This document shows positions 28,484 to 38,694 of a stretch of DNA of 64,000 nucleotides, piece by piece (position 1 is the first letter of the stretch; each line of letters opens with the position of its first letter). The position numbers were made by a program, and so were the translations under genes. The stretch spans positions 245,921 to 309,920 of the forward strand of contig CAZIDP010000001.1 of assembly GCA_964537975.1 (NCBI GenBank), given 5' to 3'. Source of the DNA: SCBR16-9 sp964537975. Lineage in GTDB: Bacteria; Hydrogenedentota; Hydrogenedentia; Hydrogenedentales; SCBR16-9. The notes under the pieces are model-generated. The model was not told the DNA's origin, searched no databases, and worked only from the letters and a program-made list of their open reading frames with translations.

Positions 28484-30193
28484 TCAGGAAATTACATTTG
28501 CTTGTTTTTTTACTGGAAATAGAATTTGCCTCTGGTCATCCTGTGCTTCACTTGTTTCCAGGTTGACTATGTCATTGATAGGCGAGAATGTTAACCCGGC
28601 ACTCTTGTCCCGATATACCCCATGTCCGAAGTAAGCCAGGCGGTTGATGTCGATTTCTGTTATTGGAAGTTGTGGCAGTCGCACGCCCAAAAGTAATGGG
28701 CCATGCCGTAATACCTGATGCCCAGAAATACTGTGTGGATTGCGTGTTGGTTTAGCATTCAAACGCACGGGGAAACTCAACAGAAGCTTATCGCCGGTAT
28801 GCAAAACAAGACTTGTTTGATAGAACCCGGAATTCATGCTGCCTGGTACGGCTTCTCGATTACAAGTCAGGGCAATTTCATCATCACCCACCCAGTCGGG
28901 CATAAAAAACTGTAAGCGAACAGTACGATCGACTTGACTTTCAAGTACTGCGATGTCGAATTGGCCATCAAACGGATATTGTGTACGTAATTGCAGAACC
29001 AGCTTACCCGCGTTTAATTCCAGGGTAACCGTATTGCTGAAGTAAAACAGCAACGAAATTTCGGCAACAGGTGAAGGTTCTCCTTTGTCTTTGAAATTCC
29101 GGAAGCACCAGATATACTCTGCGGCACGAGACAATCCCTCCCCTCCCCGCATAGAACAGCACCACCAAGCTTCAAACAAGTCTTTCATTGGTGAGACCCG
29201 TGTATTATGGGCACCAGAACATGTATTACACCCAAACCCGCCATTGGGTCGCTGTTCGTAGCCCAGCCCGTTATAGTAGATATCTTGCGCCAGCGCAAGA
29301 TAGGCAGTTTCCCGGGTATGATTCCACAGGCCTACGGACAACATAAATGAATCCACCACCGCGCACGGTTCTGTCCAGTCAGGCCGTCCAAACCAGTTAT
29401 AGTTCTCACTGTTTTCTGTCAACGCTTCCTGAATATAGATTTCAAAGGTGTCCTTGACAATATCCAGGTATTCTGTTTGTTTTGTGGCTTCATAAAAGCG
29501 GAGTATGCCCCTGAGTGCAGTCAGCGTAGCATGGGTCTGCATACCAAGAACTTTTTTGTCAGCAGAGACAAACCGGGAAATAATTTCGATTAGCAACATG
29601 CGGAGTGCATTGGTTGGCATGATGGTGTATGCCTGACTTAATCCGTCCAGTGGAATAAATGCGCACCCCACATCTGTAGATAAGCGCCAATTATCAATAA
29701 TATTTTGCCGACTTCCAACGGCTTCTCCACCTCCAGAACGGAGATTTGCATCCAATGGGTATTTTTTGTAATGCCCTGACAACGGCAGAAATAACTTATT
29801 GACAATGGTTTCTGCCATATCTTTGGCTAGATTGTTACCATTCCACAAGTAATACTCAAAAAGTCCCCGCAACAACCAGCCATGACCAGACAAGGTTTGT
29901 TCATCACAGATACCTTCAGGTGACACCGGGCCCATATAACCTAGTTCATTCAGATGTTGTGGCAATTTTTGAATGATGAAATCTGCGTTCTTTGACGGCG
30001 AATTCAATGCCTGCCCAAGCAAAGTCAGAGCCAACAACGCCCTACCTTCAAAATCCGCAGGCCATTCATATTCAACATCGCGAAAAAGTTTATTCAGTTG
30101 ATACTCATCTTTGTGAAGGCGACTAAAATTTTGTGCCGCACGCATTTTCAATTCACCATCGATATGAACATCCAGCAAAGAAACAAACCTCAT
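28484..30193 (-). CDS. GH127-like (DUF1680) glycoside hydrolase, cytoplasmic
   Basis: The product, about 569 residues, has an (alpha/alpha)6 barrel followed by beta domains, as in GH127 beta-L-arabinofuranosidases. The zinc-thiolate site of that family can be matched: WTEPCAVVD (Glu and Cys, near 283) for the E-x-C motif and EAWWCCSMRGGEGL (near 352) for the paired cysteines, one of which is the nucleophile in HypBA1. An extra CNTC pair lies just before. No signal peptide is present, so it would act on imported sugars. The start is uncertain among three ATGs (30226, 30208, 30193). I chose 30193 because GGGTGGG precedes it and the protein then begins like its family. Substrate is inferred only from the family. 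Confidence 0.7.
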   Translation of the reverse strand: MRFVSLLDVHIDGELKMRAAQNFSRLHKDEYQLNKLFRDVEYEWPADFEGRALLALTLLGQALNSPSKNADFIIQKLPQHLNELGYMGPVSPEGICDEQTLSGHGWLLRGLFEYYLWNGNNLAKDMAETIVNKLFLPLSGHYKKYPLDANLRSGGGEAVGSRQNIIDNWRLSTDVGCAFIPLDGLSQAYTIMPTNALRMLLIEIISRFVSADKKVLGMQTHATLTALRGILRFYEATKQTEYLDIVKDTFEIYIQEALTENSENYNWFGRPDWTEPCAVVDSFMLSVGLWNHTRETAYLALAQDIYYNGLGYEQRPNGGFGCNTCSGAHNTRVSPMKDLFEAWWCCSMRGGEGLSRAAEYIWCFRNFKDKGEPSPVAEISLLFYFSNTVTLELNAGKLVLQLRTQYPFDGQFDIAVLESQVDRTVRLQFFMPDWVGDDEIALTCNREAVPGSMNSGFYQTSLVLHTGDKLLLSFPVRLNAKPTRNPHSISGHQVLRHGPLLLGVRLPQLPITEIDINRLAYFGHGVYRDKSAGLTFSPINDIVNLETSEAQDDQRQILFPVKKQANVIS

Positions 30194-30241
30194 CGCAAAC
30201 CCACCCATAATTAGATGCAAAAACATTTCTGATCAACACAT

Positions 30242-30296
30242 AAAAAAACCGGTGCAATCATAACACAGCAAAAAGCTGTATTGTTATATGCACCGG
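30242..30296 (-). terminator. terminator after lpxC-fabZ
   Basis: TGCACCGG (30289-30296) pairs with CCGGTGCA (30249-30256), and an inner stem ATAACA/CAGC around AAAAA extends the hairpin. On the minus strand a run of seven T follows at once. It lies 26 nt after the lpxC-fabZ stop and ends the lipid A transcript. Confidence 0.9.
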
Positions 30297-30321
30297 CAAT
30301 CACTAACGTACGTTACGTGAA

Positions 30322-31638
30322 CTACTTTTCCAGTTCCATCAACCCAAATGTCATCTCGGCTTCCGAGGCAATAGCTCCATCAACTTTTGCTACGCCCTTG
30401 ACCCGACAAGCATTGCGCCGTAACCGCAACATTTCACATTCAATGTATAATTGATCGCCTGGAACAACGGTTCGTCGAAACTTGCATTTATCCACCCCCA
30501 TGAAGAAGGCATACCGTCCGTCCGGGTCTCCATGCTCACCAAAGATCAACACGGAGCTGGCTTGCGCCATCGCTTCCACAATCAACACACCGGGCATAAC
30601 CGGCACGCCGGGCCAATGCCCCTGAAAAAAGGGTTCATTGACGGTAACATTCTTGATTGCAGTAACACGCTGTTCCGGTATGAACGACAGAATACGGTCT
30701 ACCAACAGGAATGGGTAGCGATGTGGCAAGATTTTCATAATCTTGTTCACATCCAGAGCCGGAGTTTGAATCACATCAGAAATTTTAGCACCCCGGTCTG
30801 TATATCCGTTCATGTAATCTTTTTTAATTTGCTTAGAAAACTGAACATTCTTTGCATGACCGCCCTTGACTCCAACAATATGTCCCTTTACCGGGCGTCC
30901 CAACAAGTACATATCTCCTAGCAAGTCCAGGATTTTGTGCCGTACAAATTCATCTGGAAACCGCAAATCATCATTAAGAATGGCTTCATCGCCAATGACA
31001 ACGGCACTTTCCAGGCTACCACCCCGGATAAGACCTTGTTCCTGAAGCATTTTCACTTCACGAAGGAAACAGAATGTGCGTGCTGGTGCGATTTCCTTTT
31101 TGAAGATTTCTTCAGTTATCTTGAAAGATGCGTATTGAGTACCAATGGCTACGTGATCATACGCTATAGTCATGGATACTCGTAGCTCGTCCGCGGGCAA
31201 GATGCTGAGTGTGACATCATCCTGGCGATAATATACCGGCCTGCCCACCGTAATATAATGTTTGTTTTCGTCCTGGTCTTCTATGCCAGCCCGCAACAAT
31301 GTATTCATAACTGGAAGTGAACTGCCATCTCCATTGGGGATTTCTTCGGCATCCAGCTCTATCGCAAGATTATCAATTCCCAAACCGACCATGGCAGCCA
31401 AGGCATGTTCGACTGTATGTACTTTTGCTTCACCAATACCAATGGTAGTACCGCGAGAAACATCGACAACATGATCGATATCGGCAGGAATGGCCGGCTT
31501 ATCTGGTAAATCAACCCGGTAAAAGACTATGCCGGTGTTGGGAGGTGCTGGCTTGAATGTTACTGTGGTCAGGCTGCCGGTATGCAATCCGACACCAGAA
31601 AAGGTTACTTCATTCTTGATAGTTCTCTGCTTAGTCAT
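30322..31638 (-). CDS. lpxC-fabZ: bifunctional LpxC-FabZ: UDP-3-O-acyl-GlcNAc deacetylase / 3-hydroxyacyl-ACP dehydratase
   Basis: The 438-residue fusion joins a lipid A enzyme to a fatty-acid enzyme. Residues 1 to about 280 are LpxC: VHTVEHALAAM near 73 and RHKILDLLGD near 230 supply the zinc-binding His, His and Asp, and NGDGSSLP matches the substrate loop. Residues from about 300 on are FabZ: ILPHRYPFLLVDRI carries the catalytic His and PGVLIVEAMAQ the catalytic Glu, in a hot-dog fold. Both halves look complete. The fusion is known in Bacteroidetes and some other outer-membrane phyla. AAGGA lies 5 nt before the ATG, inside the end of lpxD, which overlaps by 8 nt. Confidence 0.97.
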   Translation of the reverse strand: MTKQRTIKNEVTFSGVGLHTGSLTTVTFKPAPPNTGIVFYRVDLPDKPAIPADIDHVVDVSRGTTIGIGEAKVHTVEHALAAMVGLGIDNLAIELDAEEIPNGDGSSLPVMNTLLRAGIEDQDENKHYITVGRPVYYRQDDVTLSILPADELRVSMTIAYDHVAIGTQYASFKITEEIFKKEIAPARTFCFLREVKMLQEQGLIRGGSLESAVVIGDEAILNDDLRFPDEFVRHKILDLLGDMYLLGRPVKGHIVGVKGGHAKNVQFSKQIKKDYMNGYTDRGAKISDVIQTPALDVNKIMKILPHRYPFLLVDRILSFIPEQRVTAIKNVTVNEPFFQGHWPGVPVMPGVLIVEAMAQASSVLIFGEHGDPDGRYAFFMGVDKCKFRRTVVPGDQLYIECEMLRLRRNACRVKGVAKVDGAIASEAEMTFGLMELEK

Positions 31639-32671
31639 GCAGTCCTTTTTCTTTTTCCAGTTTTTCCAATTGAATTTCTAATTGTCTCATACGTCGTATC
31701 AGCTCCGGTATTTTGGCTTGAGATACCATAATGCGCCGTTCCAACTGGTGGTCCTTCACAGGGAATCCAGACACAATCGCACCGGGCTCAACAGATTGCG
31801 TGACACCGCTTCGCGCACCAATGGTCGCTCCATTTCCTATTGAAAGATGCCCTGCCACACCACTGTATGCTCCAATTCTCACATAATCACCGATTTTAGC
31901 ACTACCTGCAATGCCTACCATACCAGCAATCGCACTGTGAATACCGATGTGTGTATTGTGACCTATCTGCACCAAATTGTCAATTTTAGTACCCTGGCCA
32001 ATGCGTGTAACGCCACATGTGGCACGGTCAATAGTACTGTTTGAACCGATTTCAACATCATCCTCTATTATAACAATTCCAACTTGGGGTATCTTCACCC
32101 AAGAGCCATCGACAGGCGCAAATCCAAAACCGTCGCTACCGACACAAGCGCCTGAATGCAGCATACAACGTGCACCAATCTTGCAATGCTCACGGACTAC
32201 TACATTGGGGTACAAGATGCAATCAGAACCAACCGTAGTATTTGCTCCGATATAAACACCCGAATACAAGATAGTATTGTTACCGATTATGCAGTTATCA
32301 CCAATACGTACAAATGCATCGATTGACACATTTGTGCCAAGTACCACATTTTCACCAATTTGCGCATCCGGATGTATGCCTGATGGGTGATTGCGTTGAT
32401 GTGATTCCAACAGGGCAAGAATCTTTGCAAAGGCCACATCTGGGTTTTTCACCAGCACCAGGGGCAAAGTACAGCCAGCCGGTACTTCCTGAGTCAGGAT
32501 TGCCGCTGCCTGCGTGTGTTCCAACAAGGGCCAATATTTTTTACCACGAACAAATGAAATGTCGCCTGGCCCAGCATTATCGATAGAATTTGCTCCTGAA
32601 ATACAGAGGTCAGCATCACCTTTGAGTGTTCCACCCACCAGAATTGCTATGTCGCTGAGAACCAGTTCCAT
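31631..32671 (-). CDS. lpxD: UDP-3-O-(3-hydroxyacyl)glucosamine N-acyltransferase LpxD
   Basis: The 346-residue product adds the N-linked acyl chain in lipid A synthesis. An N-terminal uridine-binding domain (to about 100) precedes a left-handed beta-helix of hexapeptide repeats (about 105-300) and a C-terminal helix rich in Glu and Lys. DNLVQIGHNTHIG near 232 holds the catalytic His. GFGFAP near 185 matches the family. Its end overlaps the lpxC-fabZ start by 8 nt. A 412-bp gap with a terminator lies upstream, so it probably begins its own transcript. Confidence 0.96.
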   Translation of the reverse strand: MELVLSDIAILVGGTLKGDADLCISGANSIDNAGPGDISFVRGKKYWPLLEHTQAAAILTQEVPAGCTLPLVLVKNPDVAFAKILALLESHQRNHPSGIHPDAQIGENVVLGTNVSIDAFVRIGDNCIIGNNTILYSGVYIGANTTVGSDCILYPNVVVREHCKIGARCMLHSGACVGSDGFGFAPVDGSWVKIPQVGIVIIEDDVEIGSNSTIDRATCGVTRIGQGTKIDNLVQIGHNTHIGIHSAIAGMVGIAGSAKIGDYVRIGAYSGVAGHLSIGNGATIGARSGVTQSVEPGAIVSGFPVKDHQLERRIMVSQAKIPELIRRMRQLEIQLEKLEKEKGLHD

Positions 32672-33083
32672 AAATATCTCTACTTCCTACAGAGGAAAAA
32701 TCATTCAGTATAATTTAATGAAATGGGTGATTTATTGGGTATAACGGACAGAGACCGGCCTGTCGTATTACGCAGTCGCAATTGACAACTGCATACTCCC
32801 ATCACCCATTACTAACAAATACTACTTAGAAGTAAGTGTCATGTTACGCAAGAAATTAAATCCAACCGTTTTTGAGCAGAAGATATAAGCAGATTGAATC
32901 AAAGGCCACCCATACCAGTGACGCTTATAATTAAATTTCAATATCAACTGCTTATGTAAGGTTTATGGCTTGGCTTATGTACAAAAAGCGCACCCTGTAC
33001 CGCCCACAATGGTTTTACAGGGCACGCAATTTGAATCTTAACTTATCTTTTTACTCAAGTAACAAGATTGCAACAATACTAAT
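32672..33083. other. 412-bp gap between ompH/skp and lpxD
   Basis: Apart from the terminator at 32983-33027, this leftward-transcribed gap shows no gene. It is AT-rich near lpxD and should hold the lpxD promoter. A nine-base sequence, GCTTATGTA, occurs twice about 24 nt apart near 32950-32982. Confidence 0.5.
32983..33027 (-). terminator. terminator after ompH/skp
   Basis: GCGTGCCCTGTA (minus strand, 33027-33016) pairs with TACAGGGTGCGC (32999-32988) through 12 pairs, two of them G-T. Five T follow (32987-32983). It lies about 57 nt after the ompH stop and separates the bamA-ompH part from lpxD. Confidence 0.8.
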
Positions 33084-33647
33084 TTAATTTGTGCTGTTTA
33101 ATACGGTGAGCACTTTGGAAGTAATATCGATAGTTGCACTATGATACAAGACACTTCCGCGTGGTCCACGCTGTGCATTCAATACCAGATGATAATTGTC
33201 TTGAATGGCAACCCGTTCAATCGCCGCTTGAATATCGGCCAGAACTTCTTTAAGTACAGCCTCTTCCCGATTATCAATATAATTCTGATGCTTGCGCAAC
33301 TCAGCGGTATACGTCAAGTAATCAGATTCTATTTCGTTACGCATTGTACTACGCTGCGTCTCGGTCATTGACTGGACTTGCGATTCAAAACGTTGTTTTG
33401 CTGCTTCAATACGATTTGAAAGCTGATCAATTTCTTGTTGACGCACATTAACATCCCGTTCCAATTCTTCATACAAGCGGATACGTTTGTTGTAATCGGC
33501 CAATAGAACTTGTATATCTGCGACGGCAATTCTGTATTCACCTGCAGCAGGCGCAGCTGCCTGCGCAAAGCCTTCACTGGCAAAGATGCACAGCGTTAAG
33601 GCTGAAATTATCAGTACACGAAGAAAACCGGATACATGAGCTAGCAC
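33084..33647 (-). CDS. OmpH/Skp-like periplasmic chaperone
   Basis: The product, about 187 residues from a GTG at 33647, begins with a signal peptide (cut near GFAQA). AAGGA lies about 9-10 nt before that GTG. The frame extends to a TTG at 33686 without a ribosome site. The mature protein starts with a short beta strand (YRIAVADIQVLL), followed by a long charged coiled coil (about 65-140) and a closing strand segment with YHLVLNAQ. This is the jellyfish-like Skp/OmpH layout. Skp holds unfolded outer-membrane proteins on the way to BamA, whose gene is immediately upstream. Confidence 0.88.
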   Translation of the reverse strand: MLAHVSGFLRVLIISALTLCIFASEGFAQAAAPAAGEYRIAVADIQVLLADYNKRIRLYEELERDVNVRQQEIDQLSNRIEAAKQRFESQVQSMTETQRSTMRNEIESDYLTYTAELRKHQNYIDNREEAVLKEVLADIQAAIERVAIQDNYHLVLNAQRGPRGSVLYHSATIDITSKVLTVLNSTN

Positions 33648-33927
33648 GACAGGATATCCTTTTTTAGTTACAATGCTATTGTTCAAGCAAGTTACACGTT
33701 GTTACTACATTGTTTATGGTTTGTCATACAATCCGTATCGACAAATTTTCCAAGGCAGGCATTTTTGCGTGGATAGTATAAGCAAGATACCAGACGTGTT
33801 GCAAATCATATCCACAATCAATGCGGTTCATAACGATCCGGCAATGTAAAATCCCGGCCACCCAGTGCATAATACTACCCGGATAATTATTTTTCAAAAA
33901 TCCACTTAATAATACACTAAAAATCCA

Positions 33928-36231
33928 CTAGAAACGGAAACCGGTGGTCAAGTGCAACCGCCCACTTCCATGATCTTTGTCACCATTAACAGGCACACCA
34001 TAATCGACACGGATCGGTCCAAGTCGGGGAACATCAACGCCAAAACCAACACCTACACCATGCTTAACATCCCCTAAGCTGAAATCACTGGAATCTTCCC
34101 AAACACCGGCAGAATCCACAAATGCATACAACCGGAGCATGTCTGTCAGCTTGTATTTAACCTCGACATTGGTAACCCAGCGAAGATTTCCACCCAGTGC
34201 GAACCGATCTCCAAAGAGTATATATTCTTTGGCAGATGGGCCGATGTCACGATTCCGATAACCACGCACGGTATTGGTACCACCTGCGTACAGCCGGTCC
34301 TGTAAGGGCACATAATCGGAGCTACCATACTCGGTGATATATCCTTCCCGGGTACGCAACGAAAAAATCCATTTCTGCTCACCATCCAGCGCCCAATACC
34401 ATTGTGAATCATGTTCAAATTTAACAAATTCATTATCACCACCCAACCCGGCAAGTTGCATACCTAAAGTATGGCTGCTTCCAGAAGATGGATCGAAAAA
34501 GCGGTCCAATGTGTTGCGTTCAATTTCCCAATGGTTACTAATGGTGGTTGATTCGCCACGTTGTTTGCGGATTTCCGGATTTACAAAGAAGGGCAGCTCT
34601 GATATATCGGTTTTTTCATACCGCATACTGGTACGCACAGTAACGTATGGAGACAGAACTTTGCCCAGCCGTAATTGTCCACCACGCTGGTCTTCCCGGT
34701 AATTTGCACCACCGCGCACACGGTAGGATTCATCATATAAATCAGCACCGAACGACAGGGGGTATCCAAAAATTTCAGGATCAGTAAAACTGATGCTGTA
34801 TTGGTCACGGCGCTCACCTACATTTATCCGTGCCGAGAATTGCTGGCCACCACCAGAAAACGTAGGCCAGTTTGTGATGTCAAAATTGTTCAGACGCAGT
34901 TCTGTGAATCCACCAAGGCGGTCTTCTGAACTATACCCAAAGCCGAAGTTAAAGTTACCGGTTTTACCTTCTTCTACATCAACAAGCAAATCGGTAAAGC
35001 GACCTTCACCTTCATATTCACTCAAGGTCATACGCACATTGTCAAAGTATCTGGTATTTTCAATACGTCGTTGGGAATCACGCACTGAAACTCCGTCAAA
35101 TCGATTTCCAGGAGCAATTAACATTTCCCGTCGAATAACTTCATCACGCGTCACTTCATTACCGGTGATATCTATTTCACGGACATATTTGAGAACACCT
35201 TCATTGACATTGTGAACCACATGGGTTGTCTTGTTGTCACGGTCCAGGGTAACCTGCGGTGTCACAAGAGCGTTGACGTAACCACTTTCCTGATACCCTT
35301 GTTCGACAATATCGGCATCCCGCAATACCTGACCGCGGCTATGCACATCCCCAGCATGAACCTGAATGGTATCCAGCAATTCATCATCATCGTAGACCTT
35401 ATTATCTGCGAATTCCAGAATATTCACCCGGTATTCCGGCCCTTCGTTTATGAATATTTGGATGTCCATACGCTTGCCGTCATCGGAATACGTCAGGTCA
35501 GCCTTGGGTACTTCTGCTTCAAGGCGACCGTGATCACCATAGACATCGACAATGCTTTGCAGGTCCTGTTCAAATTTGTTTTCTTCATATCTACCGCCAA
35601 GAAACCACAACGCACGTCGTGAATTAATTTGGCGACGCAGAGCACGGTCTGACAAGACATCATTTCCAACAAAATCAATACTGCGAATGCGTGCTTTACG
35701 GCCTTCTTCAATATTGTAGAAAACGCGAACCCGTGAGGGCCCGACCTGTTCCACAAGCGCGTCTACTACCGTATTGGCATAACCTTTACTCTCATAAAGC
35801 GTAATGATGGCTTCGCGGTCCTGTTCTTGATTTTCGGGAAGAAAAGACTCACCAGACCGGGTACTGATTGCGCTAAGAATTTGCCGGTCGCGAATCCTGC
35901 GGTTCCCGATAATGCTGATATCTTGTATCACGAGTTTTTCTTGCAACAGGTAGGTCAATGTGACCTGATTGCCCACCGGTGTAACAGCTGCCTGTACATT
36001 TGAGAAATATCCCAAATCGAACAGACGACGTATATCGCGTGACACAGCACGTGGATTGTATCGTTGTCCAGCCTGCACCTCCAGGCGGGCACGAACAACC
36101 TGTTCGCTTACCCGTTCCAATCCTTCAATACGCACTTCATTGATGACGCTGTCTGCCTGCTCCTGTCCCCAAACACCAGGCATGAGGCCCAACATCATCA
36201 CAATGGCAAGGCCAATGGCTATGTTCTTCAA
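33928..36231 (-). CDS. bamA: outer-membrane protein assembly factor BamA
   Basis: The 767-residue product starts at TTG (36231). GGAAGG lies about 7-9 nt upstream and the protein opens at once with a signal peptide (cut near VWGQE). Five POTRA domains follow (about 25-420), for example VNEVRIEGLERVSEQVVRA in the first, each with the VNEG/IxGN pattern. The C-terminal beta-barrel (about 430-767) has VRGYRNRDIGP, the conserved V/IRGY motif of loop 6, and ends in a Phe (TTGFRF), as outer-membrane barrels do. It inserts barrel proteins into the outer membrane. Its start codon overlaps the clpC stop (TTGA), so the two are coupled. Confidence 0.96.
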   Translation of the reverse strand: MKNIAIGLAIVMMLGLMPGVWGQEQADSVINEVRIEGLERVSEQVVRARLEVQAGQRYNPRAVSRDIRRLFDLGYFSNVQAAVTPVGNQVTLTYLLQEKLVIQDISIIGNRRIRDRQILSAISTRSGESFLPENQEQDREAIITLYESKGYANTVVDALVEQVGPSRVRVFYNIEEGRKARIRSIDFVGNDVLSDRALRRQINSRRALWFLGGRYEENKFEQDLQSIVDVYGDHGRLEAEVPKADLTYSDDGKRMDIQIFINEGPEYRVNILEFADNKVYDDDELLDTIQVHAGDVHSRGQVLRDADIVEQGYQESGYVNALVTPQVTLDRDNKTTHVVHNVNEGVLKYVREIDITGNEVTRDEVIRREMLIAPGNRFDGVSVRDSQRRIENTRYFDNVRMTLSEYEGEGRFTDLLVDVEEGKTGNFNFGFGYSSEDRLGGFTELRLNNFDITNWPTFSGGGQQFSARINVGERRDQYSISFTDPEIFGYPLSFGADLYDESYRVRGGANYREDQRGGQLRLGKVLSPYVTVRTSMRYEKTDISELPFFVNPEIRKQRGESTTISNHWEIERNTLDRFFDPSSGSSHTLGMQLAGLGGDNEFVKFEHDSQWYWALDGEQKWIFSLRTREGYITEYGSSDYVPLQDRLYAGGTNTVRGYRNRDIGPSAKEYILFGDRFALGGNLRWVTNVEVKYKLTDMLRLYAFVDSAGVWEDSSDFSLGDVKHGVGVGFGVDVPRLGPIRVDYGVPVNGDKDHGSGRLHLTTGFRF

Positions 36232-38687
36232 GTAGCTACACCTTCCGCGGCTGGTACGATAGGCTCAAGCAGTAAACGCTCTTCTACTTCAGCCGGTCGT
36301 ACTATGATTTTTGTTCCCGGTTCCAACCCCCCTCGAAGGAGCAATTCAGCCAGGGGGTCCTCAATAAATTGCTGCACCGCACGGCGTAGTGGGCGTGCTC
36401 CATATTCATCGCTGCTGCCCACTCGTACCAGAAATTCCCTGGCTTCCGTTCCCACGTTGAGCAAAAGGTCCTTCTCTGCAACTCTATCTACCACCTCAAG
36501 AACCTCAATGTCAACAATTTGCATTAAATGCGCATGTCCAAGTCGTCCAAATACCATAATTTCATCAATACGATTCATGAATTCTGGATTAAAAATTTTC
36601 TTGGCTTCTTCCACAACCCGCGTTTTCATGCGCGTATATTCACCTTCCGGATCATCGCGCTGGAAACCAACAGTGGTACTTTTACCAATTCTACGAGCCC
36701 CCACATTACTGGTCATGAGGATAACAGTATTTCTGAAATCGACATGGCGTCCAGTAGCATCTGTCATTCGTCCCTCTTCCAGTACTTGAAGTAAGGAATT
36801 AAATACATCGGGATGCGCTTTTTCGATTTCATCAAACAGCACAACAGAATAGGGCCTGCGCCGCACCTGCTCCGTCAATTGCCCGCCTTCATTATAACCG
36901 ACATACCCTGGTGGCGCACCAGCCAGACGAGAAACATTAAATTTCTCCATATATTCTGACATGTCGATGGTGATCAATGCATCTTCGTTGCCGAACAGGA
37001 AGGTCGCCAATGTTTTTGCTAATAGAGTTTTACCGACACCCGTTGGCCCCAGGCAGAGAAATGAACCTACAGGGCGTGCATGTTGTCCCAAACCGGCACG
37101 TGAACGTTGAATAGCCCGAACCAACGAATCGATTGCCTCATCCTGGCCAATAACTGATTTTGTAAGCTCTTCTCGCATCCGAAGCAGTCGCTCAGATTCT
37201 TTTTCTTCCAGCTTGGTTAATGGCACCCCAGTCCATTTGGACACGATGTATGCAATTTCTTCCGCCCCGACAATCACTTCTGCCGAGTCTCGCTTGCGCT
37301 CCCACTCCCTTTTGCTGTCTTCCAACTTGGTAATGAGCGAACGCTCTTTATCGCGCAATCCAGCAGCTTTTTCATATTCCTGACTGCGAATGGCAGCTTC
37401 TTTTTCCTGAGTAACCAGTTCTATGTCATGTTCGATTTCTTTAAGCTCAGCCGGACGTGTTGTTACCTGCAATCGGGCACGACTACCAGCCTCATCGATT
37501 ACGTCGACCGCCTTGTCGGGAAGGAAACGATCACTGATGTATTGGTCAGATAGTTTCGCCGCTGCCACCACTGCTTCATCGGAGAATTTAACCCGATGGT
37601 GCGCTTCATATTTGTCACGCAAGCCCTTGATGATTTCGATGGTTTGACTTACAGAAGGTGCTTCCACCAGGATAGTTTGAAAGCGACGGGCCAGGGCAGC
37701 ATCTTTTTCGATATATTTCCGATACTCGTCCATGGTTGTAGCGCCGATGCATTGCAATTCACCTCGTGCCAATGATGGTTTGAGCATATTGGCGGCATCG
37801 ACTGCACCTTCAGCGGCACCCGCCCCTACGATAGTATGTAATTCATCGATGAACAAGATTATGTTGTCGGCACGCCGAATTTCTTTCATGACCGATTTCA
37901 GGCGCTCTTCAAACTGGCCCCGATATTTCGTTCCGGCAACTACACCTGCCAGGTCAAGTGTCAATACACGCCTGCGTAACAACAAGTCAGGGACATCGCC
38001 ATTGATAATGGCCTGTGCCAGACCTTCAACAATAGCCGTCTTCCCTACGCCTGCCTCACCAATCAGCACGGGGTTATTTTTCGTGCGACGACTCAGTACT
38101 TGAATGACACGTTCTATTTCACTTTCACGGCCTACAACAGGATCGAGCTTCCCCTCACGTGCCAACTGGGTCAGATCTCGTCCGAAAGTATCCAGGGCAG
38201 GTGTTTGCGATTTCTTGCTGGTTTGGGCTTCTTGTGAAGAACTGCGCCCCTGATCGCCCAACAGGCGAATCACTTCTGCCTGAATGCGGCCCAGGTCTAT
38301 TTTCATGTCTTGTAGTACTTTGGCGGCGATTCCCTCGCCTTCCTTGAGCAATCCAAGCAGAATATGTTCGGTGCCTATATAGCTGTGATTAAAGCGGCGT
38401 GCTTCTTCAACCGCCAGCTCCAGTACCTTTTTGGCACGTGGCGTGAAAGCGATGTCATCGCCGGAAACCACGGCTCCGCCAGGTTGGACTTGCTGTTCAA
38501 TTTCCAGGGCCAGGGCTTCTATATCTACGCCCAGATTTTCCAGCGCACGTGCAGCGATTCCATCCGGTTCACGACAGAGTCCGAGTAAAATGTGTTCTGT
38601 ACGCACATATTCACTCCCCAATCGGGTAGCCTCTTCGCGTGCGGCGCTCACCACATGCTTGGCGCGTTCGGTGAATCGTTCCCACAT
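36228..38687 (-). CDS. clpC: ATP-dependent unfoldase ClpC
   Basis: The protein, about 819 residues from the ATG at 38687, is a Hsp100 unfoldase that feeds ClpP. The two N-terminal repeats (RFTERAKHVV at 4-13, then FTPRAKKVLELA) keep the RFTER and GTEHILLG elements that form the phosphoarginine pocket in Bacillus ClpC. The first AAA domain has GEAGVGKTAIVEG near 210. A coiled middle domain with the UVR-like segment EYEKAAGLRDKERSL follows near 425. The second AAA domain has GPTGVGKTLLAK near 545 and a VGFQ tripeptide loop for ClpP contact. It starts 7 nt after the mcsB stop and its stop overlaps bamA. An upstream ATG at 38741 would extend into mcsB and adds no homology. Confidence 0.95.
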   Translation of the reverse strand: MWERFTERAKHVVSAAREEATRLGSEYVRTEHILLGLCREPDGIAARALENLGVDIEALALEIEQQVQPGGAVVSGDDIAFTPRAKKVLELAVEEARRFNHSYIGTEHILLGLLKEGEGIAAKVLQDMKIDLGRIQAEVIRLLGDQGRSSSQEAQTSKKSQTPALDTFGRDLTQLAREGKLDPVVGRESEIERVIQVLSRRTKNNPVLIGEAGVGKTAIVEGLAQAIINGDVPDLLLRRRVLTLDLAGVVAGTKYRGQFEERLKSVMKEIRRADNIILFIDELHTIVGAGAAEGAVDAANMLKPSLARGELQCIGATTMDEYRKYIEKDAALARRFQTILVEAPSVSQTIEIIKGLRDKYEAHHRVKFSDEAVVAAAKLSDQYISDRFLPDKAVDVIDEAGSRARLQVTTRPAELKEIEHDIELVTQEKEAAIRSQEYEKAAGLRDKERSLITKLEDSKREWERKRDSAEVIVGAEEIAYIVSKWTGVPLTKLEEKESERLLRMREELTKSVIGQDEAIDSLVRAIQRSRAGLGQHARPVGSFLCLGPTGVGKTLLAKTLATFLFGNEDALITIDMSEYMEKFNVSRLAGAPPGYVGYNEGGQLTEQVRRRPYSVVLFDEIEKAHPDVFNSLLQVLEEGRMTDATGRHVDFRNTVILMTSNVGARRIGKSTTVGFQRDDPEGEYTRMKTRVVEEAKKIFNPEFMNRIDEIMVFGRLGHAHLMQIVDIEVLEVVDRVAEKDLLLNVGTEAREFLVRVGSSDEYGARPLRRAVQQFIEDPLAELLLRGGLEPGTKIIVRPAEVEERLLLEPIVPAAEGVAT

Positions 38688-38694
38688 AATAGTA

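Noticed and set aside
28484..30193. Loss of the zinc-binding Glu in the GH127-like protein, reading CNTC as the E-T-C motif.
   Set aside because: A better alignment places WTEPC about 60 residues earlier as the E-x-C motif, so the Glu is present.
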